Shown here in pieces: positions 1 to 5,850 of a DNA stretch of 6,135 bases (positions are counted from its first letter, which is position 1; each line of letters starts with the position of its first letter). Both the position numbers and the translations under genes were made by a program. Source of the stretch: Candidatus Scybalomonas excrementavium (GTDB lineage Bacteria; Bacillota; Clostridia; Lachnospirales; Lachnospiraceae); the NCBI GenBank assembly GCA_017694765.1, contig JADIML010000049.1, positions 1-6,135 of the forward strand. The letters are read 5' to 3'. The notes beneath the pieces are model-generated. The model saw only the letters and a program-made list of their open reading frames with translations. It was not told the origin of the DNA and made no database searches.

Positions 1-7
1 TCTATAT

Positions 8-35
8 ATTATAACATACACTTCGTATATTTCAA
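8..35 (-). promoter_or_regulatory. Sigma-A-like promoter firing leftward out of the window
   Basis: Read on the minus strand, a TTGAAA -35 box (30-35) and a perfect TATAAT -10 box (8-13) are separated by 16 bases. The spacer contains a small dyad, ATAC-GAAGT-GTAT. The promoter lies downstream of the terminator at 176-224 and so would serve a gene beyond the left edge. In AT-rich DNA a chance match is possible, but near-consensus boxes with correct spacing make this one of the better promoter candidates here. Confidence 0.5.
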
Positions 36-175
36 CACTTTACTTTGATAATATGCTATTTTTATACCAAATAATCTAATCTAGCTTTCTATATTACTAT
101 CAAATTATTTACTACCCAAAAATATTTGAGCCTTCCCAAACATTATATCTAACTAATCTACTATAAATCAGCGAT

Positions 176-224
176 ATAAAAAATACGCATTATAAAGAAC
201 TTTCATTCTATACAATACGTATTT
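176..224 (-). terminator. Intrinsic terminator of the LysM-DUF5711-CvpA gene set
   Basis: Arms at 181-199 and 206-224 flank a 6-base loop. In the minus-strand transcript the 19-base arms pair with two G-U wobbles and one U-U mismatch. Six U residues (178-183) run through the base of the stem and beyond it. The stem is AT-rich but long. It lies about 100 bases after the cvpA stop on the matching strand. The second arm contains ACAATACGTATT, which recurs exactly in the terminator at 4390-4444. Confidence 0.75.
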
Positions 225-326
225 CTATTGCTACGATTCATATAATTTACCTGTTATATCAGTATATAATAGTTCTTGCTTTATCCCTAATGCTTTATTC
301 AATAGGAACACAAAACAAATACCTCA

Positions 327-1031
327 TTAAAATAACACTTTCGACATATTCGTAATAAAATTTAAAATAATATTATTATCATATAGGAAAGAAAGTACAG
401 TGCTATCATTAATATACCGAAACATAGTTTCCCCAAATGTTGTGCTTCCCCATATCGTGACAATTAAAAAGAAAATCCAGATACCTATTAATCCTTCGAT
501 TGCCCCTAGACACAGACCACCGATTTTATTAATTTCTTTTAGAATTGGTATCTCTGTAATAAAATCTAAAACACGAATTAATAGCCCAATGATAATACTG
601 GAAAGAATAAATGTAAGGAAATATGAAATTGCATTAATGACTAATTTTGATAAATAGCTTGCAATATATTCATAAAAACTTGTTACATTTAATGCTTTAT
701 AAATATCCATATTATTATTTTCCACTAAAGCATCCTTAATTCCTTGTGGCAAGTTCAACGATTCTATCTTTTTTGTCTGTTCTGCTCTTTTTATTTTTTT
801 GGTTTCATTTGTCTTCATTTCTAAACTTTTTTCGATAGAGGTTTCTATTTGTTCCCCTAATCCTGTATATTCATTGAGCGCTTTTCCAACAAACTGATAA
901 CATTGGGATGTCACAAATAGCGCTAAAATTGTTGTTCCACAAAATAAAACACTCTTTAAAAGCCCTTTACGAAATCCATTTGCTGTTACCAATATAAAAA
1001 AAAGTACGACTCCTATTAATAAATAATTCAT
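327..1031 (-). CDS. CvpA family integral membrane protein
   Basis: This is a 234-residue membrane protein of the CvpA (colicin V production) family, whose biochemical role is poorly defined. Hydrophobic segments lie at about 2-17, 24-43, 130-157 and 169-195. A family-like G-F-R-K-G turn (about 19-23) follows the first helix. The last helix begins with the glycine-rich INKIGGLCLGAIEGLIG stretch (168-183) typical of CvpA. Between helices 2 and 3 is a charged loop rich in Lys and Glu (about 55-115), longer than in short CvpA proteins. The ATG is preceded by AAGGAG at good spacing, and this ribosome binding site overlaps the TAA of the DUF5711 gene, leaving a 10-base gap. That implies co-transcription and probably coupled translation. 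It is the last gene before the terminator at 176-224. The family call is fairly secure; the function is unknown. Confidence 0.8.
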   Translation of the reverse strand: MNYLLIGVVLFFILVTANGFRKGLLKSVLFCGTTILALFVTSQCYQFVGKALNEYTGLGEQIETSIEKSLEMKTNETKKIKRAEQTKKIESLNLPQGIKDALVENNNMDIYKALNVTSFYEYIASYLSKLVINAISYFLTFILSSIIIGLLIRVLDFITEIPILKEINKIGGLCLGAIEGLIGIWIFFLIVTIWGSTTFGETMFRYINDSTVLSFLYDNNIILNFITNMSKVLF

Positions 1032-1041
1032 CTGTAACTCC

Positions 1042-2208
1042 TTATTTTATCTTAATTGTTAAAATACTTTTATTACCAATTACTAAATATTGGTTTTTCT
1101 TATCAAGAGGTATGAAATCTGTAATGCCGTTCTGAAAACGACCTCTAAACTTCTCTCCTCCTTTCATCCTTAAAATCATACATTCATATTCCCCAGTTAA
1201 AATAATATCATTTCCATCAAATTTAACCTTTTGATAATCGATATTTACAACTTCTCGCAATACAGAGCTTCCTTTTGTATTATAAATATCTACGATGTAT
1301 TTCCCTTTTTCTGGTTGTTTCTCATTATTTCGAATAAATCCTATGTATTTATTATTAGAAAAAACGCTACGGATAGCTGTATCAAATGGTATCTCAATGG
1401 TATCATCACTCGGTTTTTCTTTTACTTTATATAGGACTGCTTTTGTATCTCCATAAGCACAAGCTGTATGATTATCTATAAATTCTACTTTTGGAAATAC
1501 AGCATCCGTATAATAAAAACCACCTACGTATTTATTGCTATTTGCATTTTGTCCAACAGAACCAAAGTTATAGAAAGCGATTGTATTTTTTATATGAATT
1601 CCATCAATTGTAACATAACTAACGACCATACACATGGCATCTTCTGAAATGGCAATGTCTAATGGATATCCACTTTGTTGAACTGTTAGAGTGGAATCTA
1701 CAATTTGTTTTCCTTCTTTATCATATAATTGAATATAGTTGGCTTTATCATCTTCTAATACGACTGCAAGAACTCCTTGTCCGGAAACTTCAATATCACA
1801 AATTGGATAGGGCATCGTATAATCATGGACTTCTCCTAAGCGATCAAATAAATACACACTATTTCCACCAATATCAGCTACAACAAGATAATTATCTTTT
1901 TGAATAATTTTTGGAGCTTTCATGGAATAACTTCTGGACCAAATTCCATCTCCTTTATTATCTAATAACATAATACCATCTTTACTATATTTCACTACTT
2001 TATTTTGAAACATACCATAACTAGACTCTATGGTATCTTCCATATCAACTTTATTTTCAATATTATATGTATGATACGTTTTATAATTTGTATAAATATA
2101 ATACCCGATTCCTAAAGCACATAAAACTACAAGCACTATTAAAACCCAAATCCCTTTGGATTTCTTTTCTTTTTTCTTTTTCGATTGCTGTACTACATTG
2201 TCTGCCAT
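1042..2208 (-). CDS. DUF5711 family membrane-anchored beta-propeller-like protein
   Basis: This 388-residue protein has a short cytoplasmic N-terminus packed with lysines (about 9-18), one transmembrane helix (about 19-39), and a large domain that should lie outside the membrane. That domain contains repeated strand-rich units of the type 'hydrophobic strand, DxxGxxxW/Y or YDKEGK turn' (for example LLDNKGDGIWSRSY, LFDRLGEVHDY and LYDKEGKQIV). This pattern resembles a WD40/PQQ-like beta-propeller and fits the uncharacterised DUF5711 family of Clostridia, which I recall often sits beside CvpA genes. No catalytic motif is visible. The ATG is preceded by AAGGA nine bases upstream. It follows the LysM gene after 75 bases that contain their own promoter candidate, and it precedes cvpA by 10 bases. 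The propeller fold is inferred from repeat pattern only; the propeller may bind a protein or polysaccharide. Confidence 0.7.
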   Translation of the reverse strand: MADNVVQQSKKKKEKKSKGIWVLIVLVVLCALGIGYYIYTNYKTYHTYNIENKVDMEDTIESSYGMFQNKVVKYSKDGIMLLDNKGDGIWSRSYSMKAPKIIQKDNYLVVADIGGNSVYLFDRLGEVHDYTMPYPICDIEVSGQGVLAVVLEDDKANYIQLYDKEGKQIVDSTLTVQQSGYPLDIAISEDAMCMVVSYVTIDGIHIKNTIAFYNFGSVGQNANSNKYVGGFYYTDAVFPKVEFIDNHTACAYGDTKAVLYKVKEKPSDDTIEIPFDTAIRSVFSNNKYIGFIRNNEKQPEKGKYIVDIYNTKGSSVLREVVNIDYQKVKFDGNDIILTGEYECMILRMKGGEKFRGRFQNGITDFIPLDKKNQYLVIGNKSILTIKIK

Positions 2209-2251
2209 TTTTTCACATCCTTATTTTGAATTTCGAATTGGATTCTTATTC

Positions 2252-2280
2252 ATTATATACGATGTCTTTTCTCAAGTAAA
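2252..2280 (-). promoter_or_regulatory. Sigma-A-like promoter for the DUF5711-cvpA pair
   Basis: On the minus strand a TTTACT -35 box (2275-2280, four of six consensus bases) and a perfect TATAAT -10 box (2252-2257) are separated by exactly 17 bases. It lies in the 75-base gap between the LysM gene stop and the DUF5711 ribosome binding site, giving a leader of about 35 bases. It suggests that the downstream pair can be transcribed without the LysM gene. Confidence 0.5.
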
Positions 2281-2283
2281 TAT

Positions 2284-3585
2284 TTATGTTTTTTGATCTA
2301 AGCTAGGAATTTTTATCTTTTGTCCCGGAAAGATCTTATCTTTTTCACTCATCTCATTTGCCTCTAGTATTTTTTTTACGTATTTTTCAGATTGATACAT
2401 CTTCTTACTAATACTTAACATTGTATCACCTTCTTTTACAATGTAATACGTGGCAATTACTTGACTCGTTTCTTTATTTTGATTGGAAATAAGCTCTGCT
2501 TGTCCAGCCGTACTAGGCTCTCTTATTTCATTTTCTGTAGAAGTATCCGTGGAATTTTCTTGTGTTACAACTGCTTCTGTGTTAGAATCTACGCCCTCCT
2601 CTTGCTTCTCTTCTATCGTGATATTTGTAGTATCTTCTATAGAAGGACCATTGGAAATAACTTCTTTTGTATCTTCTGTCATCTGGCTCAGTGTCGATTC
2701 TAATAATCGCATTTTATCATAATTATTAATGACTGTAATTCCAACGGCTAAAATAGCAACGGTTAAAAATGTGCTAGCAACATAATAAAAGCCACCTTCT
2801 TCTCTCTTTTTGTCTTTTTTCAGTAAGAAATCACTTTTCCACACTTTAGGCTGCTTTCCTAAATAAGATTTTGGATTGTTTTTTTCTTGCTGTTCTATTT
2901 TTTGTTCTACTTTCTTTTCTAAAGTACGTCTATAAGAAGCTATTACTTTTTGATCCCTTTTTACAATATTTGATTTTTCCTTTGAAGGTGAAGGATTTTC
3001 TTGATTTTTTGCGATCATATAAGATTGCATTTCTTCATTCTTTTCATAGTAAATATAATACCCTTTTTGCTTTTTTAGGCTGTGATTTTCATAAAGATAA
3101 AATGCCTCATCTCCTTCTAGAGCATCAATCATATAAAGAATTTTATTTTCGCCTGCAAAATAATTGTTATGGGTTTGTATAATTTTTCCATTTAACTCTG
3201 TAGAAAATCCTAATCGCGAAACAAACCACCCCACAATGGATAAGTTCGGAAAAAATTCCCCTATTTGATTATAAATCTCTACCCAATGTTCATTGGTAAA
3301 AATCGTTTCTTCCAAATCGAGTTCAAAATTTTGTGCTTCTAATGCTCCACTAATGAAAATATAAATACCATCTTCTGTTTTCTTTATCGTTCCAAGTAAA
3401 ATAGCACCTCTCACATAAGTATTTGAAGGGCTTGCTAATTTCGATAAATACGTTACTACATAATCTTCGATATAAATTTTTCTCTTTGTTCCTGGATTTC
3501 CAACTTGTCTTATATTTTTTGGAGGATAATATCCTTTTTTTAGTTCTTCTTTTTCTTCTACCGTCGTATGATAGATTACCTGCAT
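2284..3585 (-). CDS. MPN/JAMM-like domain, transmembrane helix and C-terminal LysM protein
   Basis: This 433-residue protein has an unusual architecture. Residues about 34-190 form an alpha/beta domain that resembles MPN/JAB folds: a helix (YIEDYVVTYLSKLA), a strand with AILLG, then a VGWF strand and a loop at 118-135. The loop matches the JAMM frame HxHPxxxxxxSxxD in spacing, but the ligands are replaced (V122, R124, N132, I135), so no metal site is expected. A Lys/Glu-rich linker follows (about 192-262), then one transmembrane helix (about 266-287), a Ser/Thr/Glu-rich stretch (about 300-375), and a LysM domain (about 380-428, from YIVKEGDTMLSISKKMY to GQKIKIPSL) that binds peptidoglycan. 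Topology should be MPN inside, LysM outside. The ATG has a GGCGG-type ribosome binding site eight bases upstream. It is the first gene of the leftward set. LysM is certain; the MPN assignment is inference from motif spacing. Confidence 0.7.
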   Translation of the reverse strand: MQVIYHTTVEEKEELKKGYYPPKNIRQVGNPGTKRKIYIEDYVVTYLSKLASPSNTYVRGAILLGTIKKTEDGIYIFISGALEAQNFELDLEETIFTNEHWVEIYNQIGEFFPNLSIVGWFVSRLGFSTELNGKIIQTHNNYFAGENKILYMIDALEGDEAFYLYENHSLKKQKGYYIYYEKNEEMQSYMIAKNQENPSPSKEKSNIVKRDQKVIASYRRTLEKKVEQKIEQQEKNNPKSYLGKQPKVWKSDFLLKKDKKREEGGFYYVASTFLTVAILAVGITVINNYDKMRLLESTLSQMTEDTKEVISNGPSIEDTTNITIEEKQEEGVDSNTEAVVTQENSTDTSTENEIREPSTAGQAELISNQNKETSQVIATYYIVKEGDTMLSISKKMYQSEKYVKKILEANEMSEKDKIFPGQKIKIPSLDQKT

Positions 3586-3635
3586 GTCCTACGCCGCCTT
3601 TCCCTTTTTATCATTAGTTTCAGCATAACACACTT

Positions 3636-3649
3636 TTTGTTACAACAAA
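3636..3649. promoter_or_regulatory. Dyad TTTGTT-AC-AACAAA in the divergent region
   Basis: Two perfect 6-base inverted arms are separated by two bases. The site lies about 50 bases upstream of the LysM gene ATG, inside the predicted leader from the promoter at 3728-3757. It could be an operator or a small RNA hairpin. With AT-rich arms this short, chance is a serious alternative, and no regulator can be named. Confidence 0.25.
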
Positions 3650-3727
3650 CGAGAATCGTGTCGTACTCATTTAGAATCATCCTCTTTTTTCTTACGAAAT
3701 TCTTGCATGTTTTTTCTTTTTTTCATT

Positions 3728-3757
3728 TTTATAACATTGTTTGGAATTTTTTGTCAT
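3728..3757 (-). promoter_or_regulatory. Candidate promoter for the LysM gene
   Basis: On the minus strand an ATGACA -35 box (3752-3757, five of six consensus bases) is followed after 18 bases by TATAAA (3728-3733, five of six), with a TG one base upstream as in extended -10 promoters. Transcription would start near 3721 and leave a leader of about 135 bases before the LysM ATG at 3585. No better leftward promoter was found in the divergent region. Confidence 0.45.
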
Positions 3758-3781
3758 ATTTTTATGTTGAGTCTTTGACTA

Positions 3782-3812
3782 ATGACTCTATAACTTTTTC
3801 ATACTTTATAAT
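3782..3812 (+). promoter_or_regulatory. Candidate promoter for yyaC
   Basis: A perfect TATAAT (3807-3812) lies 24 bases before the yyaC start. The best -35 is weak: ATGACT at 3782-3787 with a 19-base spacer. The overlapping CATACTTTA (3800-3808) also fits CATAnnnTA-type -10 boxes of sporulation sigma factors, but no matching sporulation -35 element is at the right distance. The sigma factor therefore cannot be assigned from sequence. Confidence 0.35.
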
Positions 3813-3836
3813 GTATTACTATGGAGGTAACCTATT

Positions 3837-4361
3837 ATGAATTATTATAAAGCAACAGAAACTCAAGCATCCTTTTCCTTTGGAAAGGATTTAAAAGAAT
3901 ATATGATATCCTTAAAGGCAATCTCTCAGCCTACTGTATTTATTTGTATTGGAACCGATCGCTCTACCGGTGACTGCCTTGGTCCAATGATTGGAAGCTA
4001 TTTACAAGGAAGCCATGTAAACCTTCCTGTATATGGAACATTACAAGAACCTGTTCACGCTATGAATTTAACAAAATATATCACTCTTATAAAAAACACG
4101 TATGAAAATCCTTTTGTTATTGCTATTGATGCCTGTCTTGGCACAAAGGAGCACATTGGCTATATTACTCTTGAACAAGGAAGTTTATTTCCTGGAGAAG
4201 GTATCCAAAAGTCTCTTCCTTGTATTGGCGATCTCGCTATTACAGGAATCGTGAATCATGCTAGAAAGTCTAACTTTTTTGTACTGCAAAGTACAAGACT
4301 TCATCTTGTTATGCAGTTAGCTATGACTATTTCCGAAGGAATTTCTTTTGCCTTACAATGA
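3837..4361 (+). CDS. yyaC: YyaC-type spore protease-like protein (DUF1256)
   Basis: This 174-residue soluble protein belongs to the YyaC/DUF1256 family, found in endospore formers and annotated as a putative spore protease with a fold related to hydrogenase-maturation peptidases. Its substrate is not established. Landmarks are the central strand plus GTDRSTGDCLGP (39-50), YGTLQEPVHAMNL (66-78), VIAIDACLG (94-102) and the late SLPCIGDLAITGIVN (126-140). The two acidic positions D46 and D98 are the likely counterparts of metal-binding acids in the peptidase fold; this is inference. No signal peptide or membrane helix is seen. The start is set by a textbook GGAGGT eight bases upstream (3823-3828). 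It is a single-gene unit, divergent from the LysM gene and convergent with the coiled-coil gene. It is the clearest evidence in the window that the host makes spores. It is somewhat shorter at the N-terminus than the Bacillus protein. Confidence 0.88.
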   Translation: MNYYKATETQASFSFGKDLKEYMISLKAISQPTVFICIGTDRSTGDCLGPMIGSYLQGSHVNLPVYGTLQEPVHAMNLTKYITLIKNTYENPFVIAIDACLGTKEHIGYITLEQGSLFPGEGIQKSLPCIGDLAITGIVNHARKSNFFVLQSTRLHLVMQLAMTISEGISFALQ

Positions 4362-4389
4362 GTATCAAATGATAGTATAAAATGAGTAC

Positions 4390-4444
4390 AAAAAAATACG
4401 TATTGTTTAGAGAGTTTTTTACTAACTTCTTTACAATACGTATT
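4390..4444 (-). terminator. Terminator between convergent genes, mainly for the coiled-coil gene
   Basis: Perfect 12-base arms AATACGTATTGT (4395-4406) and ACAATACGTATT (4433-4444) enclose a 26-base region that can pair further (AGA-AGTT with AACT-TCT around a short loop). In the minus-strand transcript the stem runs into seven U residues (4390-4396), about 44 bases after the coiled-coil gene stop. On the plus strand the stem is followed only by CTTTCT, so it would be a weaker stop for yyaC, which ends 33 bases before the stem. Confidence 0.75.
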
Positions 4445-4487
4445 CTTTCTAAAATGCTTGGATATCTAGGATATTCTTTCATCTAAA

Positions 4488-5753
4488 TTATTCATTATTA
4501 TAAAAAAGAATTGCCTCTTCTACGCTATCCGCATCCCCTTCTTCAATAATTGTAATGAGATCCGTTATTGTTTCATAATCCATATACTCATCACCAATGC
4601 GCTTTGTATAGTTCTCTTGTATAAGCCTTTTCTGCTCCTGAATATTCTTTTCCCCCATTAATAGTTGTTCACTATGATCCCGATATTTTTGTTTGATCGT
4701 TTCAAGACCTTCTCTTCTTCGATTTCGAATAGATTCTGTAATCTCTTGTTTTCCTTTTTGTTCAAATTCTGTTAAAGCTGTTTGTCTTTTCTCTGAAATG
4801 ATTCTAGCTTCTTCTCGGATTTCTTCTAACTTTTCATCATATTTTTCAAGATTATATTGACTTTCATCTTTATCTTTTTTAACAGCATTTGTAATTGCTT
4901 TTATCTTTTTCTCATTTGCTTTTACTTTATCACGAATCTTTCTTCCTTCTACTAAAACTGGATGATGTTTTACTTTGGTACTATTTAAAATGATAATATA
5001 TACAAAAAAGAAAAGAAGCGTACAAGCTAAAAAGATAATAATATAATAAGGCTTTAAATCTTTTATATGAGATAATACGGTATCTTCTGCTGCAATACAA
5101 AGAAGTGCTGGAATTACAATAATACATATAAAAATAGTAGCAAGAAACTCTAAAACCTCAAAAATTCCTTTGGTCATAAAAAGAGAATAATAGAGCTTAG
5201 AATTACAAAATCTTGGAATGTGATTTTGTTTAAATAGACTATCCATCTCTGTCTTGAGCTTTCTATTTTCTTCTCGAACATCTGCTGTTTCTTCTTTTAC
5301 ACGTTCTTTTACTTTTTCATTCTTTTTCTTCGCTCTTTTTGTTAATAAGCGTTTTTCTTTTTCTTTATTATCTTTTAATGCGCTTTCAAATTGATTTTCA
5401 ATTTCATCGAGTTTGCGATGAATCGTCTGTGTAATCTCATCTTCCATGGACTTTTCTTCCGATGCGATAGACTTTTGTAAGCGTTTCTCTTCTGCTTTTA
5501 AACTATCTAGTGCCTTATTCATTTTATTAAGGCTTATTAATTCAGTCTTCGCTGCCATTAAATATGCTATATTCTCTTGTGCTTGTTTTTCAATCTGATC
5601 CGAATATGCTTCTTGTTCCTTTTCTTCTTGTTCATCTAAGGATTTGTTGCCTTCTGCTCCCATCTTCTCCGTTGCCAGAAATCTATAAACATCTATAAAT
5701 CTTGTTTCATTCCCTGTTCTACGAGTCCGATTTTGAAAACTATAAATAGTCAT
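4488..5753 (-). CDS. Membrane protein with two long coiled-coil arms, function unknown
   Basis: I do not recognise this 421-residue protein as a characterised family. A short N-terminal segment (1-30, Arg-rich) is followed by a long charged helix, probably coiled coil (about 36-178), then IPRFCNSKLYYSLF (179-192). Two hydrophobic helices (about 198-222 and 236-257) form a hairpin, so both arms should be cytoplasmic. A second coiled coil (about 262-382) leads to the C-terminal segment YETITDLITIIEEGDADSVEEAILFYNNE, here 393-421. That tail resembles the xGRADTLKEAINLYE-like ends I recall from Clostridia membrane proteins. No enzymatic motif is visible. An in-frame TAG lies directly before the ATG, so the frame cannot extend. 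The start has no good Shine-Dalgarno: only GAAAG close by and GGAGAG about 23 bases upstream. M31 is a possible alternative start. The sequence just upstream belongs to a TnpB element. Confidence 0.7.
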   Translation of the reverse strand: MTIYSFQNRTRRTGNETRFIDVYRFLATEKMGAEGNKSLDEQEEKEQEAYSDQIEKQAQENIAYLMAAKTELISLNKMNKALDSLKAEEKRLQKSIASEEKSMEDEITQTIHRKLDEIENQFESALKDNKEKEKRLLTKRAKKKNEKVKERVKEETADVREENRKLKTEMDSLFKQNHIPRFCNSKLYYSLFMTKGIFEVLEFLATIFICIIVIPALLCIAAEDTVLSHIKDLKPYYIIIFLACTLLFFFVYIIILNSTKVKHHPVLVEGRKIRDKVKANEKKIKAITNAVKKDKDESQYNLEKYDEKLEEIREEARIISEKRQTALTEFEQKGKQEITESIRNRRREGLETIKQKYRDHSEQLLMGEKNIQEQKRLIQENYTKRIGDEYMDYETITDLITIIEEGDADSVEEAILFYNNE

Positions 5754-5759
5754 CTACTT

Positions 5760-5850
5760 TCGTTTGCTATAACTCTCCGAGGGCGTAAATTCGGATACAA
5801 CGCATCCTACATATTAGCATGATCTTGTTAGTAATAGTATGCTAATTTAT
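5760..5850 (-). ncRNA. Probable omega RNA 3' scaffold / right-end structure of the TnpB element
   Basis: Read on the minus strand, three structures follow one another. First, 8-base arms ATTAGCAT and ATGCTAAT (5839-5846 and 5813-5820) form a hairpin across the tnpB stop. Second, GGATGCGTTGTATCC (5793-5807) forms a six-pair hairpin with a 3-base loop. Third, the GCGT of that hairpin can instead pair with ACGC at 5783-5786, giving a potential pseudoknot. TnpB guide RNAs are known to overlap the 3' end of tnpB and to contain pseudoknotted scaffolds. The boundaries given here are approximate, and identity as omega RNA is inferred from position and folding. Confidence 0.4.

Larger units (their letters stand above)
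1..326. other. Gene-free AT-rich intergenic region
   Basis: No convincing coding sequence is visible on either strand. The region holds a leftward promoter at its far left (8-35) and the terminator of the leftward gene set (176-224). Positions 225-326 are the 3' untranslated stretch after the cvpA stop. About 140 bases between promoter and terminator show nothing recognisable. After the cvpA stop, the same frame has a TGA and then a short open stretch of about 26 codons, which looks like chance. Confidence 0.6.

Noticed and set aside
230..326. Short leftward open stretch after the cvpA stop, ending LLYTDITGKLYES
   Set aside because: It has two stops between it and cvpA, no start with a ribosome binding site, and only about 26 codons. 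It could be a relic but nothing supports it.
400..657. Rightward open frame opposite cvpA
   Set aside because: It is the antisense shadow of a clear CvpA coding sequence, with no ribosome binding site and no recognisable protein features.
3777..3812. Sporulation sigma-factor promoter (F, G, E or K type) upstream of yyaC
   Set aside because: CATACTTTA resembles several -10 boxes, but no suitable -35 element was found at the spacing any of these factors needs.
3568..3840. Rightward open frame across the divergent region, overlapping the yyaC start
   Set aside because: It is rich in Phe, Leu and Ser from T-rich DNA, lacks a ribosome binding site, and overlaps both the LysM gene start and the yyaC start. 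It is a composition artefact.
4401..4444. Short CRISPR-like or tandem repeat from the recurring AATACGTATT
   Set aside because: The copies are inverted, not direct, and form a single stem with a U tract. A terminator explains them fully.
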